From an uncultured Bacteroidales bacterium (lineage in GTDB: Bacteria > Bacteroidota > Bacteroidia > Bacteroidales > UBA932), in the NCBI GenBank assembly GCA_900541925.1, contig UQMB01000001.1:1-64000 (forward strand): DNA of 64,000 nt, written 5' to 3'. Every line of letters starts with the position of its first letter. Positions within the stretch are counted from its first letter, which is position 1. Both the position numbers and the translations under genes were made by a program. Below the pieces are notes generated by a model. It searched no databases. It had not been told where the DNA came from and saw only the letters and a program-made list of their open reading frames with translations. Shown here in pieces: positions 61,410 through 64,000 of this stretch.

Positions 61410-63599
61410 TCAAATGTCTGTCCTGACGACATCCTGGATGCCGTCTATTTTCTTGAGTCCTTCGACCATGCTCTCGAGTATCCTCTTGTCCTTGACAAGA
61501 AGCTCGATGTTGCCCTCGAACAGGCCGCCGTCGGCGGAGAGCTGGAGCTTGCGGATGTTGATGCCCAGGGTCTTGGAGATGAAGCTGGATATCTCGCTGA
61601 GCAGGCCGATCTTGTCCAGCCCTTTGAGGGAAATCTTGATGGGGTACTCATGCTGCTCGCTGGCGGTCCACTGCGGCATGACTATCCTGTTGCCGAAGCG
61701 GCTGGCGAGTCTCTCCGCGACCTCGCAGGACTTCTTGTGGACGATGACCGTGTTGCCGTCGGTGATGAATCCGACCACCGGATCGCCCGGTATCGGGTTG
61801 CAGCACCCGGCCATCTTGTACTTTATGTTGCTGTCCTCACCTTTGATGACAAGTTTCTTCTTCTCTCCGGAGGTGAGGCTCTCCTCGTCGATGATGGACT
61901 TGAACTGCTCCGGGCCGAGCAGGCCCAGCCCGACTCTGAAGTAGAGTTCTTCCGCATCGCGTATCTGGTTGAACGCCATGAATTTCTTGAGCAGGGAGGG
62001 GGTGTTCTTGAGCCCCATCTGCTTGATGCGCTCGTCGTAAATCTTCTTGCCGTCGACGGCGATGTTCCCCCGGTCTGCACGGAAGTACTCGATAACCTTG
62101 CTTCTTGCGTATCTGGTCTGCAGGAACTGGAGCCACTCCATCTTCGGCACGGCGTTGGCCGCCGTGATGATCTCGACCTGGTCTCCGGACTTGAGCGGCT
62201 GCGAGAGCGGCACGAGCTTCATGTTGACCTTGGCCGCTATGGCCGCATTGCCTATGTGGGTGTGTATCATATAGGCGAAGTCGAGGGCCGTGGCGCCGTT
62301 GATGATCGATTTCTGGTCCCCCTTGGGGGTGAAGACCACTATCTCGGAGCTGACGAGGTCCTTGTGGATGATGTCGAGCAGTTCCAGGGCGCTGACGTCG
62401 TTGCTCAGCAGGATGTCGTGCACCTGGGCCAGCCACTTGTCCATCTCGGAGTCGTTCTCGGAGATGTATCCGTCCTTCTTGTAGGCCCAGTGGGCGGCGA
62501 TGCCCTTCTCCGCTATGTCGTCCATCCTGCGGGAGCGGATCTGGACTTCCACCCACACGCCGGCGTGGCTCATCAGGGTGCAGTGCAGGGCTTCGTAGCC
62601 GTTGTTCTTTGGCTGTGCTATCCAGTCTCTGCGGCGGCTCACATTCTCCCTGTATAGATTTGTTATCGTGGAGAATATGAGATATGCCTGGTCGCGCTCG
62701 TTCTGGGGCCCGTCAAGTTTCGGGGTGAAGACTATGCGCACGGCGTAGAGGTCGAAGATCTGCTCGAAGGGCACGTGCTTGTTGTGCATCTTGTACCATA
62801 TCGAATATGGGGTCTTGATCCTCTTGCGTATGGTGAAACTGTAGCCGGCCGCCTTGAGCGCCTCGTCTATCGGCTTGATGAACTCGTCGATGTCCTCTTC
62901 CCGCTCGGCTATGTTGCGGTTGATCTTCTCGGTGATTTCCTTGTATTCCTCCGGTTCCTTGTATTTGAGCCAGATGTTCTCCATCTCCGATTTGACGCCG
63001 TAGAGGCCCAGCCTGTGGGCGAGGGGGATGAATATGAACATCGTCTCCGAGAGGATCTTGTCGCGTTTGTGCTCGGGCATGTACTCGATGGTGCGGCAGT
63101 TGTGCAGGCGGTCCGCCAGCTTGATCAGCGCCACGCGGACATCATCGTTGAGTGTCAGGAGGATGCGCTTGAAGTTCTCGGCCTGGAGACTCTCCGTGCT
63201 CATCGTCACGCCTTTGCGGTCCTCGTTGTCCAGCACGGTCTTGATCTTGGTGAGGCCGTCCACCAGCGAGGCTATCTTGTCGCCGAACAGGCTGCGTATG
63301 TCCTCTACCGTGTATCCGGTGTCCTCCACCACATCGTGGAGCAGCGCCGCGCAGATTGACTTGCACCCGAGGCCTATGTCGGAGACGACTATCTTCGCCA
63401 CTTCAATCGGGTGTATGATGTACGGCTCGCCGGAACGCCTGCGGACGTTCTTGTGGGCCTGGTTGGCGAATTCAAATGCTTTCCGGACCATCTGGACCTG
63501 CTCCTCATTGCGCAGCCTCGGGCGCGCCGCCTCCATCAGGGACGCGTATCCCTTGTCTATCATCCGGTAGTCGTCCTTTGTGAATTCTGAAAAACTCAT
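61410..63599 (-). CDS. Bifunctional (p)ppGpp synthetase/hydrolase, RelA/SpoT family
   Basis: A 729-aa stringent-response enzyme. HD hydrolase: IIHPIEVAKIVVSDIGLGCK and AALLHDVVEDTGYTVEDIRS with LVDGLTKI. Synthetase: KTPYSIWYKMHNKHVPFEQI, FDLYAVRIVF, PKNNGYEALHCTLMSHAGVW with VEVQIRSRRMDDIAEKGIAA. TGS (about residues 400-460; VFTPKGDQKSIINGATALDF), a helical middle, then Zn-finger-like (GCCNPIPGDPVVGFI) and C-terminal ACT domain (IKISLKGLDKIGLLSEISSF). HD residues are intact, so hydrolysis is likely kept. Start at MSFSEF; the preceding gene's stop overlaps this ATG. Confidence 0.96.
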   Translation of the reverse strand: MSFSEFTKDDYRMIDKGYASLMEAARPRLRNEEQVQMVRKAFEFANQAHKNVRRRSGEPYIIHPIEVAKIVVSDIGLGCKSICAALLHDVVEDTGYTVEDIRSLFGDKIASLVDGLTKIKTVLDNEDRKGVTMSTESLQAENFKRILLTLNDDVRVALIKLADRLHNCRTIEYMPEHKRDKILSETMFIFIPLAHRLGLYGVKSEMENIWLKYKEPEEYKEITEKINRNIAEREEDIDEFIKPIDEALKAAGYSFTIRKRIKTPYSIWYKMHNKHVPFEQIFDLYAVRIVFTPKLDGPQNERDQAYLIFSTITNLYRENVSRRRDWIAQPKNNGYEALHCTLMSHAGVWVEVQIRSRRMDDIAEKGIAAHWAYKKDGYISENDSEMDKWLAQVHDILLSNDVSALELLDIIHKDLVSSEIVVFTPKGDQKSIINGATALDFAYMIHTHIGNAAIAAKVNMKLVPLSQPLKSGDQVEIITAANAVPKMEWLQFLQTRYARSKVIEYFRADRGNIAVDGKKIYDERIKQMGLKNTPSLLKKFMAFNQIRDAEELYFRVGLGLLGPEQFKSIIDEESLTSGEKKKLVIKGEDSNIKYKMAGCCNPIPGDPVVGFITDGNTVIVHKKSCEVAERLASRFGNRIVMPQWTASEQHEYPIKISLKGLDKIGLLSEISSFISKTLGINIRKLQLSADGGLFEGNIELLVKDKRILESMVEGLKKIDGIQDVVRTDI

Positions 63600-64000
63600 T
63601 ATCTGTTCTCGCTGTCCCATTCAGGGACTTTATACTTGTCAACATTCTGGAACCCGTAAGTGAGCTCCGCACCGTATATTATTATCTGCCAGCTGTAGTT
63701 GAGCCATATCAGGAAGAGCGGGATGGCCGCGATCACACCGTATGCCCGGCTGAGCTTGCCGATAAACATCTGTGTCTCCAGGTAGAGGTACTGGAAAACC
63801 ACGAACACCAGGGCCGTCAGCGCGGCAGCCTGCAGACCGTAGCGGTACTTGACCTTGGTCGCGGGGATGTAGGTGAACATGGCCGAGAATGTCAACGTGG
63901 AGACGGTGTAGAAACCAAGGTATCCCAGCATCTTGGTGATTGAGCGGATGTTGGAGAGGTCGAGCCCGAAAAGGTTGGTGATGTTGGCGTAGAAGGCTAT
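63599..64000 (-). CDS. YihY/BrkB-family inner membrane protein, C-terminal part
   Basis: The frame is open to the window edge (134 codons including the stop), so the N-terminus is missing. The visible part begins IAFYANITNLFGLDLSNIRS and has three or four membrane segments (LGFYTVSTLTFSAMFTYIPA, AAALTALVFVVFQYLYLETQ, IAAIPLFLIWLNYSWQIIIY), typical of YihY/BrkB (formerly RNase BN-like). Its TAA overlaps the ATG of the RelA/SpoT gene. Substrate unknown. Confidence 0.9.
   Translation of the reverse strand: MAFYANITNLFGLDLSNIRSITKMLGYLGFYTVSTLTFSAMFTYIPATKVKYRYGLQAAALTALVFVVFQYLYLETQMFIGKLSRAYGVIAAIPLFLIWLNYSWQIIIYGAELTYGFQNVDKYKVPEWDSENR

Noticed and set aside
61074..62657. A 527-aa plus-strand frame opposite the Ig-like and RelA/SpoT genes
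   Set aside because: Antisense shadow; the minus-strand genes have intact conserved motifs. The same holds for long frames at 29848-31182 and 43047-44159.

Overview
The window looks like a chromosome segment from a Bacteroidales bacterium with fairly high GC (Rikenellaceae/Alistipes-like or a related uncultured gut lineage; the exact family is my inference). Signs of this are TAnnTTTG -7 promoter boxes with TTG about 19-20 bases upstream, absence of Shine-Dalgarno leaders, many lipoproteins, NVEALA-type peptides, 6-bladed beta-propeller (BF3164/TolB-like) lipoproteins, a fimbrillin-like protein and a DUF349 protein. Family names come from reading the sequences; no database search was possible.

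Left third (about 0.3-22.3 kb): an unusual accessory array. It has 14 beta-propeller lipoprotein genes (one broken by a single in-frame stop) and five small secreted peptides (72-97 aa) with a nearly invariant signal/pro-region ending in NLEAL (a variant of the NVEALA motif) followed by variable Cys-containing tails. Each peptide sits directly in front of a propeller gene, in four of five cases with overlapping stop and start codons, and the peptide tail type follows the propeller subtype. The array also holds a transglutaminase-like lipoprotein with a discoidin-like end, a lipoprotein with two CxxC thioredoxin-like segments, and an O-antigen-ligase-like membrane protein. Repeated promoters, repeated 5' leaders, gene relics, captured signal peptides and near-identical 3' ends show that the array evolves by duplication, recombination and decay. 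This is the most interesting part of the window.

22.4-31.9 kb: a signal peptidase I, then a tripartite RND transporter set (TolC, membrane-fusion lipoprotein, two different RND permeases). It may serve the neighbouring peptide array or be a separate efflux system; the sequence does not decide this.

32-39.3 kb: a CE1-like esterase, a GH106-like glycosidase, a fimbrillin-like lipoprotein with a 46-aa partner ORF, a 1-kb region of simple and tandem repeats without convincing genes, and an FN3-like lipoprotein.

39.5-64 kb: mostly housekeeping genes: pyrG, glutaminyl cyclase, a probable small structured RNA with its own promoter and terminator, trmD, a DUF349 protein, yidC, a YggS-like PLP protein, an SDR, lpxB, surE, gapA, sialate O-acetylesterase, a C1B peptidase, pssA, a 3'-5' exonuclease, an RlmI-like methyltransferase, ispG, outer-membrane-type and Ig-like envelope proteins, relA/spoT and a partial yihY. 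No rRNA, tRNA, CRISPR, integrase or SusC/SusD pair was seen.
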